Source: Mycolicibacterium sp. HK-90 (GTDB lineage Bacteria; Actinomycetota; Actinomycetes; Mycobacteriales; Mycobacteriaceae). Taken from it: a stretch of DNA of 64,000 nt. The stretch lies in contig NZ_CP129613.1 of the NCBI RefSeq assembly GCF_030486405.1, positions 5,456,001 to 5,520,000 on the forward strand, read 5' to 3'. Shown piece by piece: positions 6,954 through 15,767 of the stretch. The position numbers and the translations under genes were made by a program. The notes under the pieces are model-generated. The model saw only the letters and a program-made list of their open reading frames with translations. It did not search any database and was not told the DNA's origin. Position 1 is the stretch's first letter. Each line of letters begins with the position of its first letter.

Positions 6954-8498
6954 TTAAGGACGTCTCAAGGCCGACGCGTTGTCGTTGTCGGCCTGAAGCG
7001 GGACACCGGTGCGGGCCGCGGTCGCCAGCATGTGCTCGACGACGTTCTTGCCCAGCGCGGTCTCCCCCGGCAGCTCGATCGGGTAGTTGCCGTCGAAGCA
7101 GGCCGAGCACAGCCGGGTAGCGGGCTGCTCGGTGGCCGCGATCATGCCCTGCTGAGAGATGTAGCCCAGGCTGTCGGCGCCGATGGCGTGCCGCACGGCC
7201 TCGAGCATTTCGCCCTCGTGCTCGGCGGATGCCGCGTTGGCGATCAGTTCGGCCGGGGTGGCGAAGTCGATGCCGTAGAAGCAGGGCCAGCGAACCGGCG
7301 GCGAGGCGATCCGGACGTGCACCTCGAGCGCGCCTGCCTCCCGCAGCATGCGGACCAGCGCCCGCTGGGTGTTGCCGCGCACGATCGAGTCGTCGACGAC
7401 GATGAGCCGCTTGCCGCGGATCACCTCCCGCAGCGGGTTGAGCTTGAGGCGGATGCCCAGCTGTCGAATGGTCTGCGAGGGCTGGATGAAGGTGCGGCCC
7501 ACGTAGGCGTTCTTCATCAGGCCCTGTCCGAACGGGATGCCCGATTCCTGGGCGTAGCCGACGGCGGCCGGCGTGCCCGATTCCGGGACACCGATCACCA
7601 GGTCGGCGTCGATCGGGTGCTCGCGGGCCAGTCGGCGGCCGATGTCGACGCGCGTGGCATGCACCGAGCGGCCCACCAGCGTGCTGTCGGGCCGGGCCAG
7701 GTAGACGTACTCGAAGACGCAGCCCTTGGGTTCGGGGTTGGCGAAGCGGGTGGAGCGCACCCCGTCGGCGTCGATGGCGAGCAGTTCACCGGGTTCGATG
7801 TCGCGGACGAAGGAGGCGCCGACGATGTCGAGCGCGGCGGTTTCGGAGGCCACCACCCACCCGCGGTCGAGCCGGCCCAGCGCCAGCGGGCGCACACCGT
7901 GCGGGTCACGCGCGGCGTACAGGGTGTTCTCGTCCATGAAGGTGAGGCAGAACGCGCCGCGCACCGTCGGCAGCAGTTCCAGTGCGGCCTGTTCCAGGGT
8001 GGCGTCGGCGGCGCCGTGCGCCAGGAGCGCCCCGAGGATGTCGGAGTCCGTTGTCGCCGGAGCGGCTGCGGTCCCTCGGATCGTCATGTCGATCAGTCCG
8101 GCTTCACGGGCTCGGGCCGCGAGCTCCGCGGTGTTGACCAGGTTGCCGTTGTGGCCGAGCGCGACACCGGTGCCCGCGGCGGTGTTGCGGAAGACCGGCT
8201 GGGCGTTTTCCCAGGTGGTGGAGCCGGTGGTGGAGTAGCGGCAGTGTCCGACGGCGACGTGGCCCGGCATCGCGGCCAGGGTCTGCTCGTCGAATACCTG
8301 GCTGACCAACCCGAGGTCCTTGAACACCAGGATCTGTGAACCGTCGGAAACGGCGATGCCCGCGGCTTCCTGCCCACGGTGCTGCAACGCATAGAGGCCG
8401 TAGTAGGTGAGTTTGGCGACGTCTTCACCCGGGGCCCAGACCCCGAATACGCCGCACTCCTCGCGCGGCTCGTTCTCGTCGATCTGGTGACCAGTCAC
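6954..8498 (-). CDS. purF: Amidophosphoribosyltransferase
   Basis: PurF makes phosphoribosylamine from PRPP and glutamine, the committed step of purine synthesis. The 514-residue protein has a short propeptide ending at EE-C15, where processing would expose the N-terminal nucleophile cysteine (CGVFGVW). The Ntn glutaminase domain (RYSTTGSTTWENAQP, GHNGNL) is followed by the PRTase domain with the PRPP loop LIVVDDSIVRGNT. The late cysteines of CSACFDG fit the Fe-S type of PurF. GTG 8498 is the only good start; the frame continues upstream without one until ATG 8642. purM follows in the same transcript. A short upstream ORF overlaps this start. Confidence 0.95.
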   Translation of the reverse strand: MTGHQIDENEPREECGVFGVWAPGEDVAKLTYYGLYALQHRGQEAAGIAVSDGSQILVFKDLGLVSQVFDEQTLAAMPGHVAVGHCRYSTTGSTTWENAQPVFRNTAAGTGVALGHNGNLVNTAELAARAREAGLIDMTIRGTAAAPATTDSDILGALLAHGAADATLEQAALELLPTVRGAFCLTFMDENTLYAARDPHGVRPLALGRLDRGWVVASETAALDIVGASFVRDIEPGELLAIDADGVRSTRFANPEPKGCVFEYVYLARPDSTLVGRSVHATRVDIGRRLAREHPIDADLVIGVPESGTPAAVGYAQESGIPFGQGLMKNAYVGRTFIQPSQTIRQLGIRLKLNPLREVIRGKRLIVVDDSIVRGNTQRALVRMLREAGALEVHVRIASPPVRWPCFYGIDFATPAELIANAASAEHEGEMLEAVRHAIGADSLGYISQQGMIAATEQPATRLCSACFDGNYPIELPGETALGKNVVEHMLATAARTGVPLQADNDNASALRRP

Positions 8499-8533
8499 GA
8501 TAAGGCTGCTCCCGGGGCGGCGGTTGGTGACAT
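8495..8533 (-). CDS. Possible leaderless 12-codon uORF overlapping purF start
   Basis: On the minus strand TAGACT (8544-8539) lies 5 nt before ATG 8533. That ATG opens a 12-codon ORF (MSPTAAPGAALS) whose TGA (8497-8495) overlaps the GTG of purF. This geometry is that of a translated leader coupled to the downstream gene. The peptide has no obvious purine-pathway residues. In M. tuberculosis the annotated PurF protein, as I recall it, extends over the equivalent bases, so this stretch might instead be PurF coding from an unseen start. Confidence 0.3.
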   Translation of the reverse strand: MSPTAAPGAALS

Positions 8534-8709
8534 AACCGAGTCTACGGTCCAGCCGGGCCGAGAAAAGAATCGAATGGCCGGTCTGGCACCGGGTTTTGCA
8601 ACAGCGGGCGGGACCGTCGGCATTCCCGCACCACCGCACCACGGTGTGGCCAGCCCCACCCGGATCCGTCGGGAAAACCCCATCGACCCACTACATGCCA
8701 ACGGCAAGG

Positions 8710-10062
8710 ATGGATTTCGTGACGCGCCAACTCTCGGAGACACCGACTACCGATCCCCTCGATTCCGGCGCAGGGCCCCGGCCGCAACCGTGGCCGGAGG
8801 TGACGAAGATCGCATTCCGGTTCTGCTTCTTGTACTTCGGACTGTTCTGCCTGTTGTTCGCGCAAATCACGTTCGCGTTCCTCGGGATCGTGGGCGAGTG
8901 GCTGCCGGAGCGGGCGGTGATGTGGCAGATGACGGTCCTGGGCCCGGCGGTGAGCTGGGTCGGCAGGCACATCTTCGGTGTCGAGGCGGTGCTGCACCAG
9001 GACTCGGGCAGCGGGGATCAGGCCGCGATCTGGGTAATGGTGTTCTGTTTGCTCGTGTTCGCGGTCATCGGCGCCGCGGTGTGGTCGTGGATCGACCGGC
9101 AGCGGCCGGACTACGCGCGGTTGTCGGCCTGGTTCCTGACGTTCGTGCGGCTGTGTGTGGCCGGTCAGATGCTGTTCTACGGATTCGCCAAGCTCGTCCC
9201 GACGCAGATGCCGGCCCCGCCGCTGGCGGCATTGCTGCGCCCGTACGGCGAGTTCAGCCCGGCGTCGGTGCTGTGGCTGCAGGTGGGCACCTCTTATCCG
9301 TACGAGATGACGCTCGGCGCGGTCGAGGTTCTGGCCGGACTGTTGCTGTTCCTGCCGCGCACCGCGACGCTGGGCGCTCTGCTCGCCGTGGCCAGCATGG
9401 CGCAGGTGTTCCTGCTGAACATGACCTTCGACGTGCCGGTGAAGATCCTCTCCGGGCATCTGCTGTTGATGGGCCTGGTCCTGCTCGCCCCGCAATACCG
9501 CCGGCTCGCCGACTTCCTGGTGCTTCAGCGCACCACCGAGCCCGCTGTCCAACCCGAACTGTTCGCCGATGCGCGGGCCAACACCATCGCGGCCCGCCTG
9601 CAGGTGGTGCTCGGCATCTGGATGGTGGCCGGCTGTGTCCTGACCAGTTGGCAGAGCTGGAGCGAGTACGGCGGAGGCCGCGTCAAACCCGAGTTGTACG
9701 GCATCTGGACGGTCAGCCGCTTCGACGTCGACGGCAGGACGGCACCACCGCTGACCACCGATCAGTATCGGTGGCAACGGGTCGTTTTCGACATGCCCGA
9801 GGTCCTGACCTACCAGCGGATGAGCGGCGAACTGGTGGACGCACTGGTCAAGGCCGACGGGAACCAGCTCACGGTGTCGGGGCCGGACGGCTCGGCGCTG
9901 GCCACGCTCACCGCGTCCCGGCCCACCCCGGAGCAGCTGCAACTGACCGGCGAGTTGTCCGGCCGCGATGTGACGATCTGGCTGGATCGGCTGGACCTTG
10001 ACCAATTCACGCTGAGAAACCGGGGCTTCAACTGGGTGCAGGAGTATCCCTACTTCCGGTGA
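8710..10062 (+). CDS. DoxX-family membrane protein
   Basis: This 450-residue protein starts at ATG 8710 (MDFVTRQLSETP). Hydrophobic helices occur at about residues 30-60, 100-130, 150-180, 210-300 and 305-325. The block FVRLCVAGQMLFYGFAKLVPTQMP, followed by a partner segment with LGAVEVLAGLLLFLPRTATLGA, is the DoxX-type four-helix signature. The C-terminal 130 residues are soluble and beta-rich. It is divergent from purF. DoxX-like proteins take part in membrane redox or thiol stress responses, but no specific role can be read here. A GTG three codons later is an alternative start. Confidence 0.7.
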   Translation: MDFVTRQLSETPTTDPLDSGAGPRPQPWPEVTKIAFRFCFLYFGLFCLLFAQITFAFLGIVGEWLPERAVMWQMTVLGPAVSWVGRHIFGVEAVLHQDSGSGDQAAIWVMVFCLLVFAVIGAAVWSWIDRQRPDYARLSAWFLTFVRLCVAGQMLFYGFAKLVPTQMPAPPLAALLRPYGEFSPASVLWLQVGTSYPYEMTLGAVEVLAGLLLFLPRTATLGALLAVASMAQVFLLNMTFDVPVKILSGHLLLMGLVLLAPQYRRLADFLVLQRTTEPAVQPELFADARANTIAARLQVVLGIWMVAGCVLTSWQSWSEYGGGRVKPELYGIWTVSRFDVDGRTAPPLTTDQYRWQRVVFDMPEVLTYQRMSGELVDALVKADGNQLTVSGPDGSALATLTASRPTPEQLQLTGELSGRDVTIWLDRLDLDQFTLRNRGFNWVQEYPYFR

Positions 10063-10120
10063 GTCGCCGTGACCCCGATAGCCTCGTCGAGCACGTCATC
10101 TGCCCTGATTAGGAGGATTT

Positions 10121-10504
10121 GTGGGAGTTTGGGGTCCAGGGAACTTCGACAGTGACACCGTGGCCGACGGGTTGGGGGAACTGACGAACCGGATCATCGG
10201 CGAGATCTCGGAGCAGTTCGACGACGCGTCCGACGATTCCGCCGTGCAGCCCGACGAGTGGGGCGGCGAGATGGTGCCCGCCTGGCTCGAGCTCCTGATC
10301 GACATCGTCGAACCGGCACGGGTCGGTGCCACGTTTCCTTCGGTGGCCACGCTGGGTGATTGGCGTGACCGCTACCTGCGCGTGTGGGACGAGTACATCG
10401 ACGAGCTCGAACCGGCTGACACCTACAAAACCGAACGGCGCGCGGTGCTCGTCAGCACCTTCGAGAGGGCCATCGCCCTCGCCACGTCGCGCGAACAGGG
10501 TTGA
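10121..10504 (+). CDS. DUF4259 protein
   Basis: This 127-residue soluble protein begins MGVWGPGNFDSDTVADGL, the DUF4259 opening (G-x-W-G-x-G-N-F-D-x-D-x-A). GTG 10121 follows a perfect AGGAGG at 10111-10116. The rest is helical, with acidic runs. Immunity- or antitoxin-like roles have been proposed for some relatives, but there is no toxin partner here and the function remains unknown. It is convergent with the SCP-like gene. Confidence 0.75.
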   Translation: MGVWGPGNFDSDTVADGLGELTNRIIGEISEQFDDASDDSAVQPDEWGGEMVPAWLELLIDIVEPARVGATFPSVATLGDWRDRYLRVWDEYIDELEPADTYKTERRAVLVSTFERAIALATSREQG

Positions 10505-10524
10505 GGCAGGTCCGGCAAACCGGG

Positions 10525-10911
10525 TCAGCCCGCCAACGGCACCACCGGAAGCCACCGGGCGACCTCGCCGGCCCGTGATCCCGACATCTGCACGGCGTTT
10601 CCGGCCTCGTCGAGACCGATGAGGCCGGTGGCCAGCAGCAGCCAGGTGCGAGGGTCGGTTTCGACGACGTTGGGTGGGTTGCCGCGGGTGTGGCGGGGCC
10701 CTTCGATGCACTGCACCGCGACGAAGGGCGGCACCCGCACCTCGACGCTGGCGCCCGGCGCCATCGCTGCCAGGGTGCGGGCCGTCAGCCGGACCGCCTC
10801 GGCCAGTTCGGCGCGGGCGGGTTCCGGGTGGGTCGGTTCCCGCAACCAGTCGGTCACCACGGCGACTGCCGCTCTGGTCTTTACCGGATCGACATTGCCT
10901 CGCGCGGCCAT
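10525..10911 (-). CDS. Sterol-carrier-like (SCP_3) small protein
   Basis: This 128-residue protein, probably Rv0807-like, begins MAARGNVDPVKTRAAV. It contains LAAMAPGASVEVRVPPFVAVQCIEG, a GNPPNVVETDPRTWLLLATG stretch and WLPVVPL. The V-E-x-D-P-x-T-W-L-x-L-A-x-G pattern is typical of the bacterial SCP ortholog family, which shares the fold of sterol carrier protein 2 and may bind lipid. It is divergent from an orphan MceA gene with only 18 bp between starts, so the two may share control and a lipid theme. Ligand unknown. Confidence 0.7.
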   Translation of the reverse strand: MAARGNVDPVKTRAAVAVVTDWLREPTHPEPARAELAEAVRLTARTLAAMAPGASVEVRVPPFVAVQCIEGPRHTRGNPPNVVETDPRTWLLLATGLIGLDEAGNAVQMSGSRAGEVARWLPVVPLAG

Positions 10912-10929
10912 GCCCTAGAGTCTCGCAAA

Positions 10930-12138
10930 GTGATTGCCGATCACCGAAACCTGCCGTACCGCACGGCCGGTGCTGTGTTCCTGGCAATCCTCGCGCTCGT
11001 ATTCGGGTTGATCGTGGCGCAGTTTCGGGGCACTTTCGAGCCCAAGGCACCGCTGACACTGCTGGCCGCCCGCGCCGGCCTGGTTCTCGACCCGGGATCG
11101 AAGGTGACCTACAACGGGGTTCCCATCGGCCGGGTGGCGGCGGTGACCACCGACCGAGGGGATCCGGTCCGTGCCCTGGTACAGCTGAACATCGACCCGA
11201 GGTATCTGGACCTGCTGCCGGCCAACGTTGAGGCCTCGATCCAGGCGACGACGGTGTTCGGCAACAAGTACGTCGCGTTCACCTCGCCCGAACATCCGAG
11301 CGCGGAACGGGTTTCGAGCTCCACACCGATCGACGTCACGGCGGTCACCACCGAGTTCAACTCGTTGTTCGAGACGATCACCGCCATCACCGAGCAGGTC
11401 GACCCGATCAAGCTGAACCAGACCCTGGAGGCCACCGCACAGGCGCTGACCGGCCTGGGCAGCGCTTTCGGGCAGTCGCTGACCGACGGCAACACCATCC
11501 TCGCCGACCTGAACGGGCGGATGCCCGCGCTGCGCCGCGACACGGCCGGGCTGGCCGATCTCGCCGATCGCTATGCGGCGGCCGGACCGGATCTGTTCGA
11601 CGGTCTGGGCGACGCCGCGCGCAGTGCCGCCACGTTCAACTCCCGGCGCGGCGACCTCGACGCGGCCCTGATCGCGGCGATCGGCTTCGCCGGAACCGGT
11701 TCCGACATCCTCGAGCGGGGTGGGCCCTATCTGCGGCGTGGCGCGGAGGACCTGATCCCGACGTCGAAGCTGTTCGACGAGTATCAGGGGCAGCTCTTCT
11801 GCACCATCCGGAACTACCACGACGTCGCACCCGCCTTCTATGCGACGTTCGGCGGCGACAACGGCTACTCCTTCGCCAGCACCGGAACGCTGTCGAGCTT
11901 CGGGGTCGGCAACACGTACGTCTACCCGGACAATCTGCCGCGGGTCAACGCCAAGGGCGGGCCCGAGGGGCGTCCCGGCTGCTGGCAGAAGATCACCCCG
12001 GAACTGTGGCCCGCGCCGTATCTGGTGATGGACACCGGCCTTTCGATCGCGCCGTACAACCATGTCGAGCTCGGATCACCGATATTCGTCGACTACGTCT
12101 GGGGTCGTCAGATCGGTGAGCCCACGATCAACCCGTGA
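10930..12138 (+). CDS. Orphan MceA-type (MlaD domain) substrate-binding protein
   Basis: This 402-residue protein has an N-terminal signal anchor (about 11-31, YRTAGAVFLAILALVFGLIV). The MlaD/MCE domain follows at about 38-115 (LVLDPGSKVTYNGVPIGRVAAV), then a long helical segment 130-260, then the MceA-type C-terminal domain with QLFCTIRNYHDVAPAF and GCWQKITP. Mce proteins carry lipids such as cholesterol or fatty acids across the periplasm to YrbE permeases. Here there is no yrbE, mceB-F or mas gene nearby, so this is a solitary A subunit. GTG 10930 lies 8 nt after TAGAGT (10916-10921). An open frame from 10690 extends through the divergent gene and is not credible. Confidence 0.85.
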   Translation: MIADHRNLPYRTAGAVFLAILALVFGLIVAQFRGTFEPKAPLTLLAARAGLVLDPGSKVTYNGVPIGRVAAVTTDRGDPVRALVQLNIDPRYLDLLPANVEASIQATTVFGNKYVAFTSPEHPSAERVSSSTPIDVTAVTTEFNSLFETITAITEQVDPIKLNQTLEATAQALTGLGSAFGQSLTDGNTILADLNGRMPALRRDTAGLADLADRYAAAGPDLFDGLGDAARSAATFNSRRGDLDAALIAAIGFAGTGSDILERGGPYLRRGAEDLIPTSKLFDEYQGQLFCTIRNYHDVAPAFYATFGGDNGYSFASTGTLSSFGVGNTYVYPDNLPRVNAKGGPEGRPGCWQKITPELWPAPYLVMDTGLSIAPYNHVELGSPIFVDYVWGRQIGEPTINP

Positions 12139-12197
12139 CGGCTTTACGATCTTGATCCAAGGGGAGCTTCGCGCGAAAAGGGGATTTGTGAACGGTA

Positions 12198-13469
12198 GTG
12201 CCGATGCCTAAGCGCGCAATAACGGCAGGCAACCAGCCGGCCCCGGTGTGGCCCCCGGCGCTTCCCGCGTGGCGCGCCGTCGGTCTGTCGCTCGCCCCGA
12301 TCGGTGGCGCGGCGTTCAACGGGGTGGCCGCCTTGGGCGCGGCTGTCGTCGTCGTCATTCTGATCTTCACCTTCGGCCGGCTGCACCGGCACGCACCGGA
12401 GGCGGTGTCGACGGGTGATCTGGTCGCCTCCACCATGGGGCCTGCGGCCGGGCGGTTCACCAGCCTCCTGCAACTGGCGGCCTATGTACTGCTGGGGGTG
12501 GGCGCCGCGCTCATGCTGGCCCTGCAACCGTTGACCGGGGTTCCGGATCTGGAAACCGCGCTGGCCGGCTGGTGGTGGCCCGGCTGGTCGGTGGCCGTGG
12601 TGGTCATCGCCGGCGCCGTCGTGGCGTACCTGCCCACCCGGGCGATAGGTGCGACGGCAGCGGCGCTGGCCGGCGTGGGCCTGCTGATCTTCCTCTACAT
12701 CGCGCTGGCCATCGTGGCCCGGGTGACCACGGGCACTCCGCCGATGGAGTTCGGGCCCGCCCGCGTCGACTCGTTCCTGCTCGCCACCGCCGCCGCCATC
12801 CCGCTCGCCCTGGGCCTGGTGGGGTTCGAGGCTGCGACCGTGGTCAGCGGCCGGCTGGAGTCGGTGGCACGTCCGATGAGCGCCGCGTTGGGCGTGACGG
12901 TGGTCGCCACCGTGGCGCTGCTGCTGGCCGCCAACATCGGCGCGACGGGCGGATTGCACACCACGGGCGCGAATCTCTCGCTCATCATCTCCGAGTTCTT
13001 CGCCGACGCCGGGTTCTATTGGTTCGCCACCGCGGCGTTGTGCCTGGGCTCGGCGGCGCTGCTGACCCTGACGTGGGCGGCCGCCCGCGTCGCGGCTCGG
13101 CTGTTCGGCCCCGGCCCGCAGGTCGCGATGCTGGTTCCCGCGGCGATGTGCGTGCTGGCCGTGGTGTTCTGCCGGTTTCAGGACTACATCGGCCGGCTGC
13201 AGATGATGGTCCCGGCGCTGCTGCTGCTCGTGGTGTACATACTTGTCGCCGAGGCCAATTCGCGTATCGCGGGCCCGGCGGCGGCACAGCAGGCACCGCG
13301 GCTGATCCTGGCCGTGGTGGCCGTCTGCGTGGTGTTGATCCCATTGCGGGTCACTGAATACGCCCTGCCGGCAGTGTGGCCCGTGGCGGTCACGGCCCTG
13401 CTCCTCGCGCTGGCGGCGCTGCTGGCCAGGATTGGTAGGCCAGTGCAGCCAGTGCCCCCGCCTCGTTGA
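12198..13469 (+). CDS. APC-superfamily permease-like membrane protein
   Basis: This 423-residue integral membrane protein has about 12 hydrophobic segments starting near residue 25. SLAPIGGAAFNGVAALG near the first helix and ALGLVGFEAATVVSGRLES in the middle resemble the APC (amino acid/polyamine) permease helices 1 and 6, but the match is looser than for the permease at 39431-40885. GTG 12198 or ATG 12204 starts are equivalent. A GTG at 12188 opens a 7-codon ORF in another frame right after AAAAGGGGA, possibly a leader. Its last 80 bp overlap the end of the convergent CPBP gene. Substrate unknown. Confidence 0.6.
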   Translation: MPMPKRAITAGNQPAPVWPPALPAWRAVGLSLAPIGGAAFNGVAALGAAVVVVILIFTFGRLHRHAPEAVSTGDLVASTMGPAAGRFTSLLQLAAYVLLGVGAALMLALQPLTGVPDLETALAGWWWPGWSVAVVVIAGAVVAYLPTRAIGATAAALAGVGLLIFLYIALAIVARVTTGTPPMEFGPARVDSFLLATAAAIPLALGLVGFEAATVVSGRLESVARPMSAALGVTVVATVALLLAANIGATGGLHTTGANLSLIISEFFADAGFYWFATAALCLGSAALLTLTWAAARVAARLFGPGPQVAMLVPAAMCVLAVVFCRFQDYIGRLQMMVPALLLLVVYILVAEANSRIAGPAAAQQAPRLILAVVAVCVVLIPLRVTEYALPAVWPVAVTALLLALAALLARIGRPVQPVPPPR

Positions 13470-14040
13470 TCGCCAGGTGCGCCAGTATCGGCGCGACCAA
13501 GCTGGCCGAGTGCTGTGCCAACCGGCCGAACACCCACCCGGCGAGTCCGGTGGCCAACACCGTCGGGACCACCGGTTCGCGGGCGATCCGGGCATCGACA
13601 ATGTGGGACAGACCGAAGGCGCCGGCCTGTAACAGCTGACCGCCGGTCGGGCCGAACGCTTCGGTGCCGACCTTTCTCAGGGCGGCCCGGAAGGCGGCTT
13701 CCTCCGGCCACACCGTGCCGAGCGGGATCCGCACGGCCATCCACCGGCCGGGCATGTCCGGCAAAACCTTTCGGCGCATCTCGGTGCGGACGATCGGTAC
13801 CGCCGACGTCGCCGCCACACCCATCGACACTGCCGTCGCCGCCGCCGCGCCCACCCGCAGGCCCGCCCACAACGCCGGTGGCCGCAATCCCGGCCTGGCA
13901 CCGGTACCGAGCAGCAGGGCACTGCCGACTGTCGCCCGCACCAGAGGCTGCCAGCGGGCGGGCAGCCGCGGGTCGACCAGACCGTTCCACGCCACGATGC
14001 CCGCCGCCAGGGACAGCGCGCGAATCCTGCTGGCCATCAT
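13390..14040 (-). CDS. CPBP-family intramembrane metalloprotease-like protein
   Basis: This 216-residue membrane protein resembles Rv0804. The CPBP (Abi/Rce1) motifs are present: the paired glutamates in WPEEAAFRAAL with the downstream arginine, a histidine in FGLSHIVDA, and HLAINEAGAL near the C-terminus. Eukaryotic Rce1 processes CAAX proteins; bacterial members act in envelope maintenance or bacteriocin immunity. ATG 14040 overlaps the stop of the upstream hydrolase gene by one base (TGATG). The 3' end overlaps the convergent permease gene by 80 bp. Confidence 0.75.
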   Translation of the reverse strand: MMASRIRALSLAAGIVAWNGLVDPRLPARWQPLVRATVGSALLLGTGARPGLRPPALWAGLRVGAAAATAVSMGVAATSAVPIVRTEMRRKVLPDMPGRWMAVRIPLGTVWPEEAAFRAALRKVGTEAFGPTGGQLLQAGAFGLSHIVDARIAREPVVPTVLATGLAGWVFGRLAQHSASLVAPILAHLAINEAGALAALAYQSWPAAPPARGAGP

Positions 14041-15767
14041 CAGTTTTCGGGCCCGTCGTTGGCGACGGTCTTGTCCAGTGCCACCCGGATTCGTTCGGTG
14101 TCCTCGGCGGTCCACCCGTCTGGCGGGGCCACCGCCGCCCAGCCGTCGAGCACGGACTGCCCGTAGTTGTGTCCGTGCCCGGCCGGGACGCTCGACGCGT
14201 TGGTGATGTCGGCGGCCACCTGCCAGAACGTGATGATCGGATACCAGCGCATCGAGGCGGTGCGGTCCGTTCCCGGCGGTTCGACCAGCCAATCCGGCTC
14301 GGAGAACAGCAGATCCGTCGACCACCAGATGATCGGGTCCGACGGGTGCTGCAGGAACAGGACCCGGGTGCCCTCCCACGGTGCGGCGGTGTCTTGCGCG
14401 ATCTCGGCGGCGTTCGCGGCCTCGGAGAAGCGCACGGTGCGGCCGTTGTCATAGCGGGGCCGCGCTTGCGGGGTGCCCGGATCACGGCGCGCGGTCAGGC
14501 CACTCCACAGCGGGCTGGCATTGGGCGGGCCCACCCACAACACCGAGGAGAAGCCCATCCGCGAGATGTCGGGGAGCCAGCTGAATGCGCCCTGCCCGCC
14601 CATCGATCCCAGGCTCTCCCCGTAGAGCACCAGCTTGGGGCGGCGGTCGGGTGGCAGCTGCGCCCACCGCGCCTGGATCGCGTCGATCATCAGCCGGCCG
14701 ATGTCCATGGACTTCTTCCGGTCGCCCATGAACGAAATCCAGCTCGGCAGATAGGAATACTGCATACCGACCATCGCGGTGTCGCCGTTGTACATCAGCT
14801 CGATGGCGCGGGCGGCCACCGGATTCACCCAGCCGGTGCCCGTGGTGGGGACGATGACCAGCAGCTCGCGCTCGAATGCGTGAGTGCGTTCGAGCTCGCT
14901 CAGCAGAACCGCGACCCGCTGATCGTCGGAGTCGGCGGTGTGCAGCCCGGCGTACACCCGGATGGGTTCTTCGGCGGGCGCACCGTTGAGGTCTTCCAGT
15001 TCGGCGCGTCGTGGGCCGGTCGAAACGAAGTTCCGACCCTGATAGCCGAGCGAATCCCATGCCGCGAATGATTCTGGGCTGCCCGATCTTTCGGATTCGG
15101 TCGGCTGGCTGACGCCCTCGCGGGTGGTGGAGTTCTGCGGCTGGAACACTCGGCTGGCCCCGGCCAGGAAGCCGCGATAGAGCACGCCGTTGACGAGCAT
15201 GACGACCAGCACCACCACGATGGCCGTCCCGATGAACTGCGCCACCTCCCGGTGCAGGTGCCAGCGCCGGATGAACCATCTGGCCAGCAGTCGCACCGCG
15301 TCGCGCAGCGTCCGCGCGGTGGCGATCAGCGCCGCACCCACCGCGACCGCGATGATCAGGGTGCGCAGATAGCCGAGCGTGGCCGGGCCCTCCATGCCCA
15401 TCAGCGCCGAGACCTGCCGTTGCCAGGCCGCCGCGGGGATCAACATCAGCACGCAGGCCGTGGCGGCGCCGGTGACGACGAGCGCCTTCAGCCAATACAG
15501 CGTCCGCTTCGACGGCGGCCACCAGGTTCGGTTGCGTAACCCGAAGCGGTACAGAGCTTTTCCCAGCAGGAGACCGATGCCGTAGCCGATGGCGGCGTTG
15601 ATGCCGCCGATCAGCCCGGCGAACAGCCAGTCGCGAGGCAGCAGCGACGGGGTCAGCGACAGACAGAAGAACAGGGCTCCGACGGCGATGCCGGCGAAGT
15701 CCAGTCGCACCAGGCTCCAGGCCCAGCGCAGCAGGGGGTGACGTTCGTTGGAGGTTTTCGCCGTCAC
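14040..15767 (-). CDS. Membrane-anchored alpha/beta-hydrolase
   Basis: This 575-residue protein has an N-terminal membrane domain of about six helices (residues 20-200) with [11 protein letters not shown], typical of the actinobacterial family that pairs this domain with a C-terminal alpha/beta-hydrolase. The nucleophile elbow is [11 protein letters not shown] (Ser near residue 388). Downstream acidic and His candidates include PSDPIIWW and GHGHNY. The GTG start overlaps the purL TGA by 4 bases, and the gene is followed by the CPBP gene, so all three form one unit. Homologues exist elsewhere in mycobacterial genomes (Rv1069c-like). A lipid ester substrate is inferred from the membrane anchoring only. 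Confidence 0.8.
   Translation of the reverse strand: MTAKTSNERHPLLRWAWSLVRLDFAGIAVGALFFCLSLTPSLLPRDWLFAGLIGGINAAIGYGIGLLLGKALYRFGLRNRTWWPPSKRTLYWLKALVVTGAATACVLMLIPAAAWQRQVSALMGMEGPATLGYLRTLIIAVAVGAALIATARTLRDAVRLLARWFIRRWHLHREVAQFIGTAIVVVLVVMLVNGVLYRGFLAGASRVFQPQNSTTREGVSQPTESERSGSPESFAAWDSLGYQGRNFVSTGPRRAELEDLNGAPAEEPIRVYAGLHTADSDDQRVAVLLSELERTHAFERELLVIVPTTGTGWVNPVAARAIELMYNGDTAMVGMQYSYLPSWISFMGDRKKSMDIGRLMIDAIQARWAQLPPDRRPKLVLYGESLGSMGGQGAFSWLPDISRMGFSSVLWVGPPNASPLWSGLTARRDPGTPQARPRYDNGRTVRFSEAANAAEIAQDTAAPWEGTRVLFLQHPSDPIIWWSTDLLFSEPDWLVEPPGTDRTASMRWYPIITFWQVAADITNASSVPAGHGHNYGQSVLDGWAAVAPPDGWTAEDTERIRVALDKTVANDGPEN

Noticed and set aside
8379..10001. 540-residue plus-strand frame overlapping the DoxX-like gene
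   Set aside because: Arg/Gly/Pro-rich shadow of the membrane protein gene, which has convincing helices in its own frame.
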